Assembly: GCA_947628735.1 (NCBI GenBank)
Contig: CANRAY010000001.1
Location: forward strand, 138,391 to 189,449
Source: an uncultured Clostridia bacterium
GTDB taxonomy: Bacteria; Bacillota; Clostridia; TANB77; CAG-508
DNA length: 51,059 bases
Direction of reading: 5' to 3'
The notes below the pieces were generated by a model. The model had not been told where the DNA came from and made no database searches. It worked only from the letters and a program-made list of their open reading frames with translations. This document shows, piece after piece, positions 1 through 8,906 of the stretch (within the stretch, counting starts at the first letter, position 1; each line of letters starts with the position of its first letter). A program made the position numbers and the translations under genes.

Positions 1-1030
1 TAAAAAATCTAAAAATATTATTTATTTCTTTTTTATGATCAATTTTTAATCATTAATTTATTTTTGTCTTTTTGTTTTATATTTTTTAAATTTTTAATTT
101 TCTTTCATTCTTTTTGGAACTACCTTCTCTTTTTAGTCATTATGTATACTTATTTCTTTTTTCAAATTTTTAATCGCCCTTTTTTATTTTTCTTCCATTC
201 CGATATCTTTTGCCGTCATTTTTTCCTATCTTTTTTATCATTTTACTACAAATAAATTTACTTTTTTTCTAAATCCTACTTTTTTATCTTTTTAAATCTT
301 ATTTTCTATTTTTACAAATTGGCAATCTCATAATTTGCCATATCTTATTTTTAGTTTTAATTACTTTATTTTTCTATTTTTAATAATTTAATTTTTATTT
401 TTTATATTTTTATTTAAATTAATTTTAATTTATTAAATAAAAAATATAATTTTATTATTTATTTTTTTATAAAATTTTTTAATAAATATTTTTTATATCT
501 TTTTTATTCATTTTTTATAATAAAAAATCTAAAAATATTATTTATTTCTTTTTTATGATCAATTTTTAATCATTAATTTATTTTTGTCTTTTTGTTTTAT
601 ATTTTTTAAATTTTTAATTTTCTTTCATTCTTTTTGGAACTACCTTCTCTTTTTAGTCATTATGTATACTTATTTCTTTTTTCAAATTTTTAATCGCCCT
701 TTTTTATTTTTCTTCCATTCCGATATCTTTTGCCGTCATTTTTTCCTATCTTTTTTATCATTTTCCTACAAATAAATTTATATTTTTCTTAAATCTTACT
801 TTTTTATCTTTTGAAATCCTATTTTTATTTTTACAAATTGGCAATTTTATGGTTCGTTATATTTTATTTTTCTATTTTTTATAATTTATTTTTTATTTTT
901 TTATATTTTTATTTAAATTAATTTTAATTTATTAAATAAAAAATATAATTTTATTATTTATTTTTTATTTAAATTATTTATTTAATAAATAATAATTTTT
1001 AAATAATTCAATTAAAATTAAATTACCTAA
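1..1030 (+). repeat. Tandem AT-rich repeat locus A (two ~520-bp units)
   Basis: Bases 1-255 recur almost unchanged at 521-775 and similarity continues, more loosely, to about 970, giving a period of 520 bp. Each unit carries the same ordered short blocks: GTCTTTTTGT (66-75 and 586-595), TATGTATAC (141 and 661), ATTCCGATA (197 and 717) and TTACAAATTGGCAA (312 and 831). In unit 1 the last block is part of an inverted repeat TGGCAA...TTGCCA (320-340). The same blocks with the same spacing recur in reverse orientation at 19.2-20.0 kb and 44.0-44.8 kb. A 63-codon open frame in each unit is Phe-rich, has no ribosome binding site and is not kept at the other loci, so I treat the element as non-coding. 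Confidence 0.85.
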
Positions 1031-1063
1031 TATATTCATGAATTATATTATTTTTTATTTACT

Positions 1064-1098
1064 CACAAAAAATAACTCGAAATAAAAATATTTCGAGT
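1064..1098 (-). terminator. Rho-independent terminator after tRNA-Arg
   Basis: A 9-bp perfect stem (CTCGAAATA / TATTTCGAG, 1076-1097) with a 4-nt loop lies directly 3' of the tRNA and is followed on the minus strand by a T-rich tract. Confidence 0.8.
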
Positions 1099-1099
1099 T

Positions 1100-1176
1100 T
1101 GGTGTGCCTAACCGGAATCGAACCGATGACCTACCGCTTAGGAGGCGGTCGCTCTATCCTACTGAGCTATAGACAC
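1100..1176 (-). tRNA. tRNA-Arg (CCT anticodon)
   Basis: The minus strand folds as a cloverleaf: acceptor GTGTCTA / TAGGCAC with one G-U pair, D arm TAGCTCAG, anticodon stem ACCGC / GCGGT with loop CTCCTAA (anticodon CCT, reading AGG), and T arm containing GGTTCGATTCC. The discriminator is A and CCA is encoded (1100-1102). It has its own promoter and terminator, so it is probably transcribed alone. Confidence 0.95.
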
Positions 1177-1192
1177 ATATTACAACGTTATT

Positions 1193-1221
1193 ATTCTACT
1201 CTATTTTCAATTTTTTTTCAA
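1193..1221 (-). promoter_or_regulatory. Sigma-A-type promoter for tRNA-Arg
   Basis: On the minus strand TTGAAA (1216-1221) and TAGAAT (1193-1198) are separated by 17 bp, placing the transcription start a few bases upstream of the tRNA 5' end. Confidence 0.65.
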
Positions 1222-1301
1222 GTAGCAACTTAATATACTTGACATTCATTGTATAATATAGTTTGAATTTAAATTATATTATAATAGTAAGGAATAAAAA
1301 A

Positions 1302-2015
1302 ATGCAAAGAATATTAAGTTATATGAGAAGAGCTATTGACAATTACAATATGATTGAAGATGGAGATAAAATTGCTGTAGGTCTTTCTGGCGGTAAAGAC
1401 TCCATCACATTATTAATGGCTCTAAAAACATTACAAATCTTTTATCCAAAACACTTTGATTTAATAGCAATAAGTGTAAATCCAGGATTCGATTTTTTTG
1501 ATTCTAATATACTAAAAGAAGTATGCAATAAAATAAACGTCCCCTTGGTAGAAAGTAAAAGCGATATTAAAGAAATTGTTTTTGACGTAAGACAAGAAAA
1601 AAATCCTTGCTCTCTATGTGCCAATTTAAGAAGAGGAATTTTAAATTCTACTGCTGTTCAAAATAATTGCAATAAACTAGCTCTTGGCCATAATGAGGAT
1701 GATGTACTAGAAACTTTATTTTTAAATTTCCTATATGCTGGTAATTTATCCACTTTACCACCTATTAGCTATATGGATCGTTCAAAAATCACATTGATTA
1801 GGCCTCTTATTTATGCACCTGAAAAAGAAATACGCAGATTTATAAAGAAAAATGGAATAACAGTAATGCCAAAAGTTTGCCCTATGGATGGTAAATCTAA
1901 AAGAGAATATATGAAAAATTTAATATATAAAATAATGTTAGACATTCCTAATGTACGTGCAAATATTATTGGCGCTATAAAAAGATCTAATATTAGTGGT
2001 TGGAAAGAATTTTAA
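1302..2015 (+). CDS. ttcA: TtcA-like tRNA 2-thiocytidine biosynthesis protein
   Basis: A 237-residue member of the TtcA branch of the PP-loop N-type ATP pyrophosphatases, which thiolate C32 of certain tRNAs using an Fe-S cluster. The PP-loop SGGKDS is near residue 31. NPCSLC supplies the CxxC pair followed by NLRRG, then LGHNEDDVLET, and a third cysteine occurs in PKVCPMDG; three cysteines in these places are the TtcA cluster ligands. I start at ATG 1302, 8 nt after a TAAGGA-like ribosome site; an in-frame TTG at 1263 would add 13 atypical residues. It faces pgm convergently and shares its terminator. Other PP-loop tRNA thiolases remain possible. Confidence 0.85.
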   Translation: MQRILSYMRRAIDNYNMIEDGDKIAVGLSGGKDSITLLMALKTLQIFYPKHFDLIAISVNPGFDFFDSNILKEVCNKINVPLVESKSDIKEIVFDVRQEKNPCSLCANLRRGILNSTAVQNNCNKLALGHNEDDVLETLFLNFLYAGNLSTLPPISYMDRSKITLIRPLIYAPEKEIRRFIKKNGITVMPKVCPMDGKSKREYMKNLIYKIMLDIPNVRANIIGAIKRSNISGWKEF

Positions 2016-2021
2016 TATTAT

Positions 2022-2055
2022 AAAAACGATATCTTGACATAAGATATCGTTTTTT
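2022..2055. terminator. Bidirectional terminator between ttcA and pgm
   Basis: A hairpin with ACGATATCTT / AAGATATCGT (2026-2050), a 5-nt loop and A/T runs on both sides, located between two convergent genes. Confidence 0.85.
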
Positions 2056-2063
2056 ATTTTAAT

Positions 2064-3803
2064 TTATTTTTGTGCCTCTTCTGCTATTTCTTTAATGTTT
2101 TTCTCTAATTCAATTATTTCATCTGTTGCATTCTTTAAACTACTTCCACAAACACCCATATAAAATTTAATTTTAGGCTCTGTTCCAGATGGACGTACAC
2201 AACACCATGCATTCTGATCTAGTTCATAATATAAAACATTCGATTTTGGAAGGTTAGTATTTTTTTCAGTACCGCTTTCATTATCACGTATTAATTGTTT
2301 ATCATAATCGCCAAATGATTTTACATTATATTTTCCTATTTTTAATGGTGGATTTGTTCTAATTTTTTCCATCATTGCTTTTATTTTTTCTGCACCTTCA
2401 GCTCCTTTTAATGTAATTGAAAATTGACCTTCTCTATAATAACCATATTTTTCATATATTTTTAACATTTGATCCCACAAAGTTAATCCTTGCGTTTTAT
2501 AATATGCTGCCGCTTCACAAAGTGTCATTACTGCAACAATACCATCTTTATCTCGCGCATGTGTTCCTATTATACAACCATAACTTTCTTCATAAGAAAA
2601 TAAACATTCATAATCATTATTTTCTTCAAAGCCTCTAATAATTTTTGCAATATTTTTAAATCCTGTTAATGTTGAAAATAATTTAACATGATAATAATTT
2701 GCAATAGCATCTGTTAAATTTGAAGAAACTATTGTTTTAATAACAGCTCCATTATCAGGTAAAGTTCCTTTTCTTTGTTTCTGTGATAATATATATTCTG
2801 CTATTAAATTTCCTGTCATATTTCCATTAAATTGAATATATTCTCCACTCTGAGAATCTCTTACATATACTCCTAATCTATCAGCATCTGGATCATTTGC
2901 AAGAACAATATCTGCTTTTATTTCATTTGCTAACTTTAATGCCATTTCAAATGCCTTTGGATCTTCTGGATTAGGATAACTAACTGTAGGGAAATTTCCA
3001 TCTGGTAATTCCTGTTCCTTTACAATATAAACATTTTCAAATCCAATTTCTTTCAAAATTCTTTGTACTGGTAAATTACCTGTTCCATGAAGTGGTGTAT
3101 AAACAATTTTTATATCTTTTTGAATTTGATCAATTGCTTCTTGATTAACAATTAATTTTTTTAGCGCATTAATATATTTATCATCAATTTCACTTCCAAT
3201 AATATTATATAAACCATTTTTTACAGCTTCTTCATGACTTATAGTTTTTATTGTGGAAAAATCCGTAACCCTATTTACTTCTTCTATAATTTCTTTATCT
3301 ATAGGGTCAACTATTTGCGCTCCATCTTCCCAATATACTTTATATCCATTGTATTCTGGTGGATTATGACTTGCAGTAATAACAATTCCAGCAATACATC
3401 CCAATTCTCTTACTGCAAAAGACAATTCTGGAGTAGGTCTTAAACTATCAAAACGGTATGTTTTAATTCCATTAGCATTTAAACATAAAGCTGTTTGTTC
3501 ACTAAATTCTTCAGACATGTTTCTACAATCATAAGCTATTGCAACTCCTCTATTTTGTCCACTTCTTTTTATAATATAATTTGCTAATCCTTGTGTTGCT
3601 TTTGTTACAGTATACTTATTCATCCTATTAGTTCCTATACCAATAACACCTCTTAATCCAGCTGTTCCAAATTCTAAATTTTTATAAAATCTATCCTTTA
3701 TTTCTTCTTCTTGATTTTCAATGCTAATTAATTCTTTTTTTACCTCATCTCCAAATATTGGATTATTCATCCATTCCTCATATATTTTTCTATAATCTTG
3801 CAC
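2064..3803 (-). CDS. pgcA: Phosphoglucomutase / phosphomannomutase (PgcA type)
   Basis: A 579-residue alpha-D-phosphohexomutase interconverting glucose-1-phosphate and glucose-6-phosphate in the cytosol. The phosphoserine loop is ITASHNPPEYNGYKVY (about residue 140), the metal-binding loop is NDPDADRLG (about 300), the sugar loop includes EESYG, and the C-terminal phosphate-binding signature is RPSGTEPKIKFY. Length fits the Bacillus PgcA/YhxB class. The start is GTG at 3803, preceded by AAAGGAGG at 7 nt. With galU immediately upstream on the same strand it supplies UDP-glucose for envelope glycolipids or polysaccharide; a probable terminator between the two suggests partly separate transcription. 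Confidence 0.93.
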   Translation of the reverse strand: MQDYRKIYEEWMNNPIFGDEVKKELISIENQEEEIKDRFYKNLEFGTAGLRGVIGIGTNRMNKYTVTKATQGLANYIIKRSGQNRGVAIAYDCRNMSEEFSEQTALCLNANGIKTYRFDSLRPTPELSFAVRELGCIAGIVITASHNPPEYNGYKVYWEDGAQIVDPIDKEIIEEVNRVTDFSTIKTISHEEAVKNGLYNIIGSEIDDKYINALKKLIVNQEAIDQIQKDIKIVYTPLHGTGNLPVQRILKEIGFENVYIVKEQELPDGNFPTVSYPNPEDPKAFEMALKLANEIKADIVLANDPDADRLGVYVRDSQSGEYIQFNGNMTGNLIAEYILSQKQRKGTLPDNGAVIKTIVSSNLTDAIANYYHVKLFSTLTGFKNIAKIIRGFEENNDYECLFSYEESYGCIIGTHARDKDGIVAVMTLCEAAAYYKTQGLTLWDQMLKIYEKYGYYREGQFSITLKGAEGAEKIKAMMEKIRTNPPLKIGKYNVKSFGDYDKQLIRDNESGTEKNTNLPKSNVLYYELDQNAWCCVRPSGTEPKIKFYMGVCGSSLKNATDEIIELEKNIKEIAEEAQK

Positions 3804-3834
3804 GTTTTTTCCTCCTTTTCAATTTAATAAAAAT

Positions 3835-3887
3835 AAAAGAGTACAATAATTAAATTTTTAATGCCTTAATTACTATACTCTAAAATT
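3835..3887 (-). terminator. Probable terminator after galU
   Basis: On the minus strand an imperfect stem starting AGAGTA and ending TACTCT encloses TAATTAA / TTAATTA and is followed by TTTATTTTT. It lies between the galU stop and the pgm ribosome binding site. The long, interrupted stem makes the call moderate. Confidence 0.5.
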
Positions 3888-3891
3888 AAAT

Positions 3892-4761
3892 TTAAATATC
3901 TAAAGATTTTATAAATTGAATTAAATCATCTCTTAATTCTGGTCTTCTTAATGTTTCATCAATTGATGCTTTTACAAAACCTAACTTATCTCCTGAATCA
4001 AATCTTTTAGCATCATAACAGTATGCATATACTCCTTCTTTAGTTCCTACCATACTATTATAAGCATCTGTAACTTGAATTTCTCCACCTTTTCCTGGTT
4101 TAGTCTTTTCTAAGAAATCAAATAAATCTGGCATTAATACATGTCTATCTGTAATTGCTAAATTTGATTTTGTTTCTTCTATTTTTGGTTTTTCTTGCAT
4201 TTTTTCTACACGATATAATTTTTCAGAAACTTTTTCTCCTGAGACATTTCCATATTTAGGTACATCTTTCCAATCTACTCTTTCCACTCCAATAACAGAT
4301 GTACCTAATTTTTCATGTTGCTCAATAATTTCCTTTAGGCAAGGTTTTTCTCCTTGCATAATTACATCACCATACATGATAGCAAAAGGTTCATTTCCAA
4401 CAAAGTCTTTTGCCATATAAATAGCATGACCTAACCCCTTTGCTCCACCTTCTTCTTCAATAAAACTAATTTTGGCTTTTCCTGATAAATTTTGGACCTG
4501 AGGAATGAAACTTTCTTTACCTCTTTCCCTTAAAAAATCTTCTAGTTCAATATCTTTTGAAAAATAATCTAATACTACTTCTTGTTTTCTTCCTACAACT
4601 AATAAAATCTCTTCTATACCAGAAGCAACTGCTTCATCTACTAAATATTGTATAATTGGTTTATCTAGTATTGTTAGCATACATTTGGGTAAACTTTTAC
4701 ATGCTGGCAAAAATCTTGTAGCAAATCCTGCAACTGGTATAACTGCTTTTCTTACGCTCAT
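3892..4761 (-). CDS. galU: UTP-glucose-1-phosphate uridylyltransferase
   Basis: A 289-residue nucleotidyltransferase making UDP-glucose from UTP and glucose-1-phosphate. The N-terminal signature is RKAVIPVAGFATRFLPACK, followed by LDKPIIQYLVDEAVASGIEE, GLGHAIYMAKDFVG, YGDVI, GGEIQVTDA and FDSGDKLGFVKASI, all in family order. The signature deviates from the common GLGTR...PKEML form: this protein has GFATR and PKCML, so the usual Glu after PK is Cys. I still expect GalU activity because the downstream blocks are intact. ATG 4761 has AGGAGG upstream. It has its own promoter. Confidence 0.9.
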   Translation of the reverse strand: MSVRKAVIPVAGFATRFLPACKSLPKCMLTILDKPIIQYLVDEAVASGIEEILLVVGRKQEVVLDYFSKDIELEDFLRERGKESFIPQVQNLSGKAKISFIEEEGGAKGLGHAIYMAKDFVGNEPFAIMYGDVIMQGEKPCLKEIIEQHEKLGTSVIGVERVDWKDVPKYGNVSGEKVSEKLYRVEKMQEKPKIEETKSNLAITDRHVLMPDLFDFLEKTKPGKGGEIQVTDAYNSMVGTKEGVYAYCYDAKRFDSGDKLGFVKASIDETLRRPELRDDLIQFIKSLDI

Positions 4762-4805
4762 TTTTTCCTCCTTATTATTTGAAAAATAAACTTTTTCATT
4801 GCAGT

Positions 4806-4834
4806 ATTGTATATTATATAGAGGAAAAAATCAA
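4806..4834 (-). promoter_or_regulatory. Promoter of galU
   Basis: TTGATT (4829-4834) and TACAAT (4806-4811) on the minus strand with a 17-bp spacer, about 45 bp upstream of the galU start. Confidence 0.55.
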
Positions 4835-4848
4835 GTATATTTCTATAA

Positions 4849-5388
4849 CTATCCTACTTCATTTACTTTACAATATCCATCAAAAACTTCTGTTATTTCT
4901 TTTTCCCCGGTTGTATTTAACATTTTATCATGTTCATCCAAAATTTGCTTCATATTACCATTAAATTCACTAATTTCGTAACAATCCACAATTTTTATAA
5001 TTGTATTTTTTAATTTTGTGGATAACTCTTCTATCTGCCTATAAATAGCATCATGCACTTCTTTTATATATTCTTTACTTCCACTAATAAAAACAATATT
5101 AATATTTTTCTGATCCATATATATTTTTTCAATTCTATTTTGCATTTCATTGTAATTTTTTATATTAACATTATTCCAATTAATTTTCATAATTTCTTTT
5201 TCATTTTTTAATCTTAATTTTGATAACATAATTTTAATATTTTCTTCAAAACTATTTTCTAAAATTGTTACTATGTTGGCTTCTTTTTCTAATTCTTGAT
5301 GAATATATGGAAGTAGCATTGTTACTAAATGCCAATCGCTTACATAAAAACTGCATAATTTTTCAATTTTACTTTCTTCTCTTCTCAT
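4849..5388 (-). CDS. Hypothetical protein, putative sporulation-neighbourhood gene
   Basis: 179 residues; I do not recognise a family. The protein is cytosolic, with no signal or membrane segment, mixed alpha/beta in character, with a stretch INIVFISGSKEYI (about residues 90-102) that looks like a central beta strand and turn. The start is ATG 5388, 7 nt after AGGAGG; an upstream TTG-type extension to 5427 would cover the promoter and is rejected. It is transcribed away from spoIIR and just upstream of galU. A 17-nt perfect palindrome overlaps its predicted -10, suggesting repression, possibly autoregulation. Function unknown. Confidence 0.75.
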   Translation of the reverse strand: MRREESKIEKLCSFYVSDWHLVTMLLPYIHQELEKEANIVTILENSFEENIKIMLSKLRLKNEKEIMKINWNNVNIKNYNEMQNRIEKIYMDQKNINIVFISGSKEYIKEVHDAIYRQIEELSTKLKNTIIKIVDCYEISEFNGNMKQILDEHDKMLNTTGEKEITEVFDGYCKVNEVG

Positions 5389-5410
5389 ATAAAGCCTCCT
5401 GTTTTTCAAT

Positions 5411-5446
5411 ATGGTAAATTTTACCATTTCCGTTTCCGTAAGTCAA
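5411..5446 (-). promoter_or_regulatory. Promoter with overlapping palindromic operator
   Basis: On the minus strand TTGACT (5441-5446) and TAAAAT (5418-5423) have a 17-bp spacer. The perfect 17-nt palindrome ATGGTAAATTTTACCAT (5411-5427) covers the -10, the geometry of a repressor site. Confidence 0.6.
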
Positions 5447-5576
5447 GCTTGTTTCTATATAAATCGTGTGTCTTTATTCGACATTAATATAATTAATTTA
5501 TTTTCCAATAATGTATATTTTTTTTATTTTAGTCAATAATTTTAGTAATAACATAAATTTCTATTGGAGGTTTATA

Positions 5577-6224
5577 ATGAGAAATTTTATAAAATCTATA
5601 AATATTAAACACATTTTGATTATATTATTTTTACTATTTATTTTTATTTTTTTATCTGCTCTTTCTTATGTACAGGCTGTATCAAATGATATTGCAGATA
5701 ATGTTTTCAGATTACATGTAATAGCTAATAGTGACACTTCCGAAGATCAAGCACTAAAATACAAAGTTAGAGATGGCTTATTAAAATACGTGAATAAAAT
5801 TACGCAGAACTGTACATCTAAGCAGGAAATGATAGAACTGATTCAATTACACCAAATAGAATTACAACAAATAGCTGAAAGTATTATTAAAGACAACGGA
5901 TATCAATATCCTATAAAAATTAAAATAGGTAATTTTAGTTTTCCTACAAAAAACTATGGGGATATTTCACTACCTGCAGGAAATTATGATGCTTTACGTG
6001 TAGAAATTGGAGAAGCATCTGGTCAAAATTGGTGGTGTGTAATGTTTCCTCCATTATGTTTTGTTGATGTAACTTCAGGTATTGTCCCTAATGAATCAAA
6101 AGAAATTATGAAAGATAATATGTCAGATGAAAGTTATTCAATTATAAGTGATGACAACACAGAAATAAATTTTAAATTTAGTATTATTGAACTTTTTCAA
6201 AAGCTAAAAATTGCTAATATGTAG
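5577..6224 (+). CDS. spoIIR: Stage II sporulation protein R
   Basis: A 215-residue secreted signalling protein made in the forespore that triggers SpoIIGA to process pro-sigma-E in the mother cell. One N-terminal hydrophobic segment (about residues 12-36) acts as signal or anchor. The family core is clear: NVFRLHVIANSDTSEDQALKYKVRD, then PAGNYDALRVEIGEASGQNWWCVMFPPLCFVD. The start is ATG 5577 with TTGGAGG 6 nt upstream; a TTG-type extension to 5511 has no ribosome site. Transcribed alone and ended by a strong hairpin before murA. Confidence 0.93.
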   Translation: MRNFIKSINIKHILIILFLLFIFIFLSALSYVQAVSNDIADNVFRLHVIANSDTSEDQALKYKVRDGLLKYVNKITQNCTSKQEMIELIQLHQIELQQIAESIIKDNGYQYPIKIKIGNFSFPTKNYGDISLPAGNYDALRVEIGEASGQNWWCVMFPPLCFVDVTSGIVPNESKEIMKDNMSDESYSIISDDNTEINFKFSIIELFQKLKIANM

Positions 6225-6275
6225 CCATATAATCAAAGTATTGTAATTTAGTTAATTTTATGATATATAATAAAG

Positions 6276-6305
6276 ATAGAGTTTAAAAATAAACTCTATT
6301 TTTAT
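6276..6305 (+). terminator. Terminator after spoIIR
   Basis: A 10-bp perfect stem (ATAGAGTTTA / TAAACTCTAT), a 4-nt loop and TTTTTAT, ending 35 bp before the murA start. Confidence 0.8.
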
Positions 6306-6339
6306 ATGTAAAATTTTCTCTTTTATTGGGGGTAACATA

Positions 6340-7599
6340 TTGGAAAAATTAGTAATAAAAGGTGGAACAAGATTAAAAGGTGAAGTAACAATAAGTGGTG
6401 CAAAAAATGCAGCTGTAGCAATCCTCCCTGCAACATTACTTGTAAATGGAATATGCCACATTAATAATTTACCTAATATTAGTGACGTTAAAATTATATG
6501 TAATATATTAAAAGAATTGGGTGCAAAAATAACATGGAAAAAAGAAAATGAAATTACTATTGATACAACAGAAATAAATTCGACAAAAGCACCTTTAGAA
6601 ATGACCAGCAAATTTAGAGCTTCTTATTATTTAATTGGCTCAATGTTAGGTCGTTGTGGAAATATAGAAGTTGGACTTCCTGGAGGTTGTAATCTAGGGG
6701 CACGCCCAATTGATCAACATATAAAAGGTTTTGAAGCTTTAGGCGCAAAAGTAACCGTTGGTCAAGGTAAAATTCATGCTAAAGCCAAAAAATTAGTTGG
6801 CACATCAATATATATGGACGTCGTATCTGTTGGTGCAACTATTAACATTATGCTTGCCAGTGTTTTAGCAGAAGGAACAACAACTATTGATAACGCTGCA
6901 AAAGAGCCCCACATTGTTGACGTTGCTAATTTTTTAAATACAATGGGCGCAGATATTAGAGGCGCTGGAACAGACGTAATTAAAATTAATGGTGTAAAAC
7001 AACTAAAATCAGAAGGTACATATTCAGTTGTTCCTGACCAAATAGAAGCAGGAACTTTTATGCTTGCTGCAATCGCTTCAAAAGGTGATATTTTAGTAAA
7101 AAATTGTATTCCTGAACATTTAGATTGTATTACAGCCAAAATATTAGAAATAGGTGGAAATGTAGAAGATTATGGTGATTCCATTAGAGTTAGTGCAAAT
7201 AAAAGACCTTCAAAAGCTTCTGTGAAAACATTGCCTTACCCTGGATTTCCTACGGATATGCAACCACAAATGGGTGTTGTTTTATCTATTGCAAATGGTA
7301 CAAGTATTATTAATGAAAGTATTTGGGAATCTAGATTTCAATATACCGCTGAGCTTAATAAAATGGGAGCCCAGATAACAGCTCAAGGTAAAACTGCCGT
7401 ATTTGAAGGAGTAGATAAATTATATGGTGCTCCTGTATATGCATCTGATTTACGTGCTGGAGCAGCCCTAATTATTGCGGGAATTATCGCAGATGGAGTT
7501 ACAGAATTATATAATATTGAACATATTGATAGAGGATATGAAAATATAGAAGAAAAATTTAGAAATTTAGGAGCAAATATTCAAAGAATTTCTGAATAA
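6340..7599 (+). CDS. murA: UDP-N-acetylglucosamine 1-carboxyvinyltransferase
   Basis: 419 residues; catalyses the first committed step of peptidoglycan synthesis, transfer of enolpyruvate from PEP to UDP-GlcNAc. It has the N-terminal GGTRLKGEVTISGAKNAAV, the active-site loop PGGCNLGARPIDQHIKG with the catalytic (fosfomycin-sensitive) Cys, and FPTDMQPQ with the catalytic Asp. The start is TTG 6340, 8 nt after GGGGG. It heads a tight group murA-MBL hydrolase-rlmH. The MBL protein and rlmH follow at 17 and 1 bp, so they are likely cotranscribed. Confidence 0.96.
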   Translation: MEKLVIKGGTRLKGEVTISGAKNAAVAILPATLLVNGICHINNLPNISDVKIICNILKELGAKITWKKENEITIDTTEINSTKAPLEMTSKFRASYYLIGSMLGRCGNIEVGLPGGCNLGARPIDQHIKGFEALGAKVTVGQGKIHAKAKKLVGTSIYMDVVSVGATINIMLASVLAEGTTTIDNAAKEPHIVDVANFLNTMGADIRGAGTDVIKINGVKQLKSEGTYSVVPDQIEAGTFMLAAIASKGDILVKNCIPEHLDCITAKILEIGGNVEDYGDSIRVSANKRPSKASVKTLPYPGFPTDMQPQMGVVLSIANGTSIINESIWESRFQYTAELNKMGAQITAQGKTAVFEGVDKLYGAPVYASDLRAGAALIIAGIIADGVTELYNIEHIDRGYENIEEKFRNLGANIQRISE

Positions 7600-7616
7600 A
7601 AGCAAAGGATGAGAAC

Positions 7617-8414
7617 ATGTTTAAATTTTGTAGTTTATATAGTGGAAGTTCAGGAAATTGTTTATTAATTGAATCCCCTAACACCAAAATATTAATTGAC
7701 GCTGGTGGAAGTGCTAAAAAAACTCAAGAAGCACTTTCACAAGTTAATGTGGATATTAACGATATTGATGCTATTTTAGTAACACACGAACATTCTGATC
7801 ACACAAAAGGTTTAGGGATTATTTCTCAAAAATATGATATTCCTGTTTTCGCTAATAAAAAAACATGGAATGCTATGCCAGAACAAGAAAATAAAATAAA
7901 AGATAATAATAAAAATTATTTTAATATACAAGAAAAATTTGAAATTGGTGACTTTAAAATTAATGCATTTGAAATTCCTCATGATGCCGCCAATCCTTGT
8001 GGATTTAATATTTTTTATGATAATCAAAAAATCAGCATAGCAACAGATATTGGTCATATGTCTTCTAGCGTTATTCATAATTTAGAAGAAAGTTCTTTTA
8101 TTTTATTAGAATCAAATTATGATCCAAATATTTTAAAATGTTCAAAATATCCATATCAGTTAAAGCAAAGAATAGCTGGACCACTTGGACACCTTCCTAA
8201 TGAAGAAGCAGGAAAAACGATTTCATATTTAATGCAAAGTGGATTACAAAATGTTATGTTAGGACATCTTAGTAAAGAAAATAATTTTCCAGAACTAGCC
8301 TACAAAACAGTTATAGATGAATTAATTCAATCTCATTTTGATGAAACAAAAATAAATATTCAAGTTGCCAATAGAATGACACCTAGTGCTATAATAGAAT
8401 TGAAAGGAATATAA
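7617..8414 (+). CDS. yycJ: YycJ/WalJ-type MBL-fold metallohydrolase
   Basis: 265 residues with the metallo-beta-lactamase fold. The N-terminus CSLYSGSSGNCLLIE is typical of the YycJ/WalJ group, and THEHSDHTKGL gives the HxHxDH metal ligands, with later ligand His residues in DAAN-region PHDA and GHLSKENN. In Bacillus the family is an exonuclease-like protein encoded with the WalRK operon and rlmH; here it also directly precedes rlmH (1 bp gap) though no WalRK genes are present. Substrate not determinable. Confidence 0.88.
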   Translation: MFKFCSLYSGSSGNCLLIESPNTKILIDAGGSAKKTQEALSQVNVDINDIDAILVTHEHSDHTKGLGIISQKYDIPVFANKKTWNAMPEQENKIKDNNKNYFNIQEKFEIGDFKINAFEIPHDAANPCGFNIFYDNQKISIATDIGHMSSSVIHNLEESSFILLESNYDPNILKCSKYPYQLKQRIAGPLGHLPNEEAGKTISYLMQSGLQNVMLGHLSKENNFPELAYKTVIDELIQSHFDETKINIQVANRMTPSAIIELKGI

Positions 8415-8415
8415 A

Positions 8416-8895
8416 ATGTTACATATTAATATCATTTGCATAGGAAAAATTAAAGAACATTTTTTTAAAGACGCTATATCTGAATATGAAAAGCGTCTTT
8501 CTAAATATTGTACTTTAAATATTTTAGAATTATCAGACGAGCCTGTTCCTAATACTTTAAATTCAAATATAATACAAAATATAAAATCTATTGAAAGTAA
8601 AAATATTTTATCACATATAAAAAAAGACAGTTATGTTTTCTGCCTTGATTTAACTGGAAAACAATATTCATCCGAAGAATTTTCTGCCAAAATTGAAAAT
8701 ATTTCTTTAACACATAGTAATATTACTTTTATTATTGGCGGTACTCTTGGAGTATCTAAAGAATTATTAGAAAAAGCCAATGAATTAATATGCTTTTCTA
8801 AAATGACTTTTCCACATCAACTAATAAGAGTTTTCTTATTAGAACAATTATTTAGAGCCTTTAAAATTTCAAATCATGAAATTTATCATCACTAA
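8416..8895 (+). CDS. rlmH: 23S rRNA (pseudouridine1915-N3)-methyltransferase
   Basis: 159 residues, the usual length for this SPOUT methyltransferase that methylates pseudouridine 1915 in helix 69 of 23S rRNA. Seen: N-terminal INIICIGKIKEHFFKDAISEYEKRL, the SAM-binding knot FIIGGTLGVSKELL, MTFPHQLIRVFLLEQLFRAFKI and the invariant C-terminal YHH. The start overlaps the end of the preceding gene region by a single-base gap, indicating one operon with yycJ. Confidence 0.95.
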   Translation: MLHINIICIGKIKEHFFKDAISEYEKRLSKYCTLNILELSDEPVPNTLNSNIIQNIKSIESKNILSHIKKDSYVFCLDLTGKQYSSEEFSAKIENISLTHSNITFIIGGTLGVSKELLEKANELICFSKMTFPHQLIRVFLLEQLFRAFKISNHEIYHH

Positions 8896-8906
8896 AAATA
8901 TATAAA

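Noticed and set aside
64..775. Two 63-codon open frames in the locus-A repeat
   Set aside because: Phe-rich low-complexity frames without ribosome sites; identical only because the DNA is duplicated, and not preserved at loci B and C.
1239..1257. TTGACA followed by TATAAT upstream of ttcA
   Set aside because: Spacer is only 7 bp, so the two boxes cannot form one promoter.
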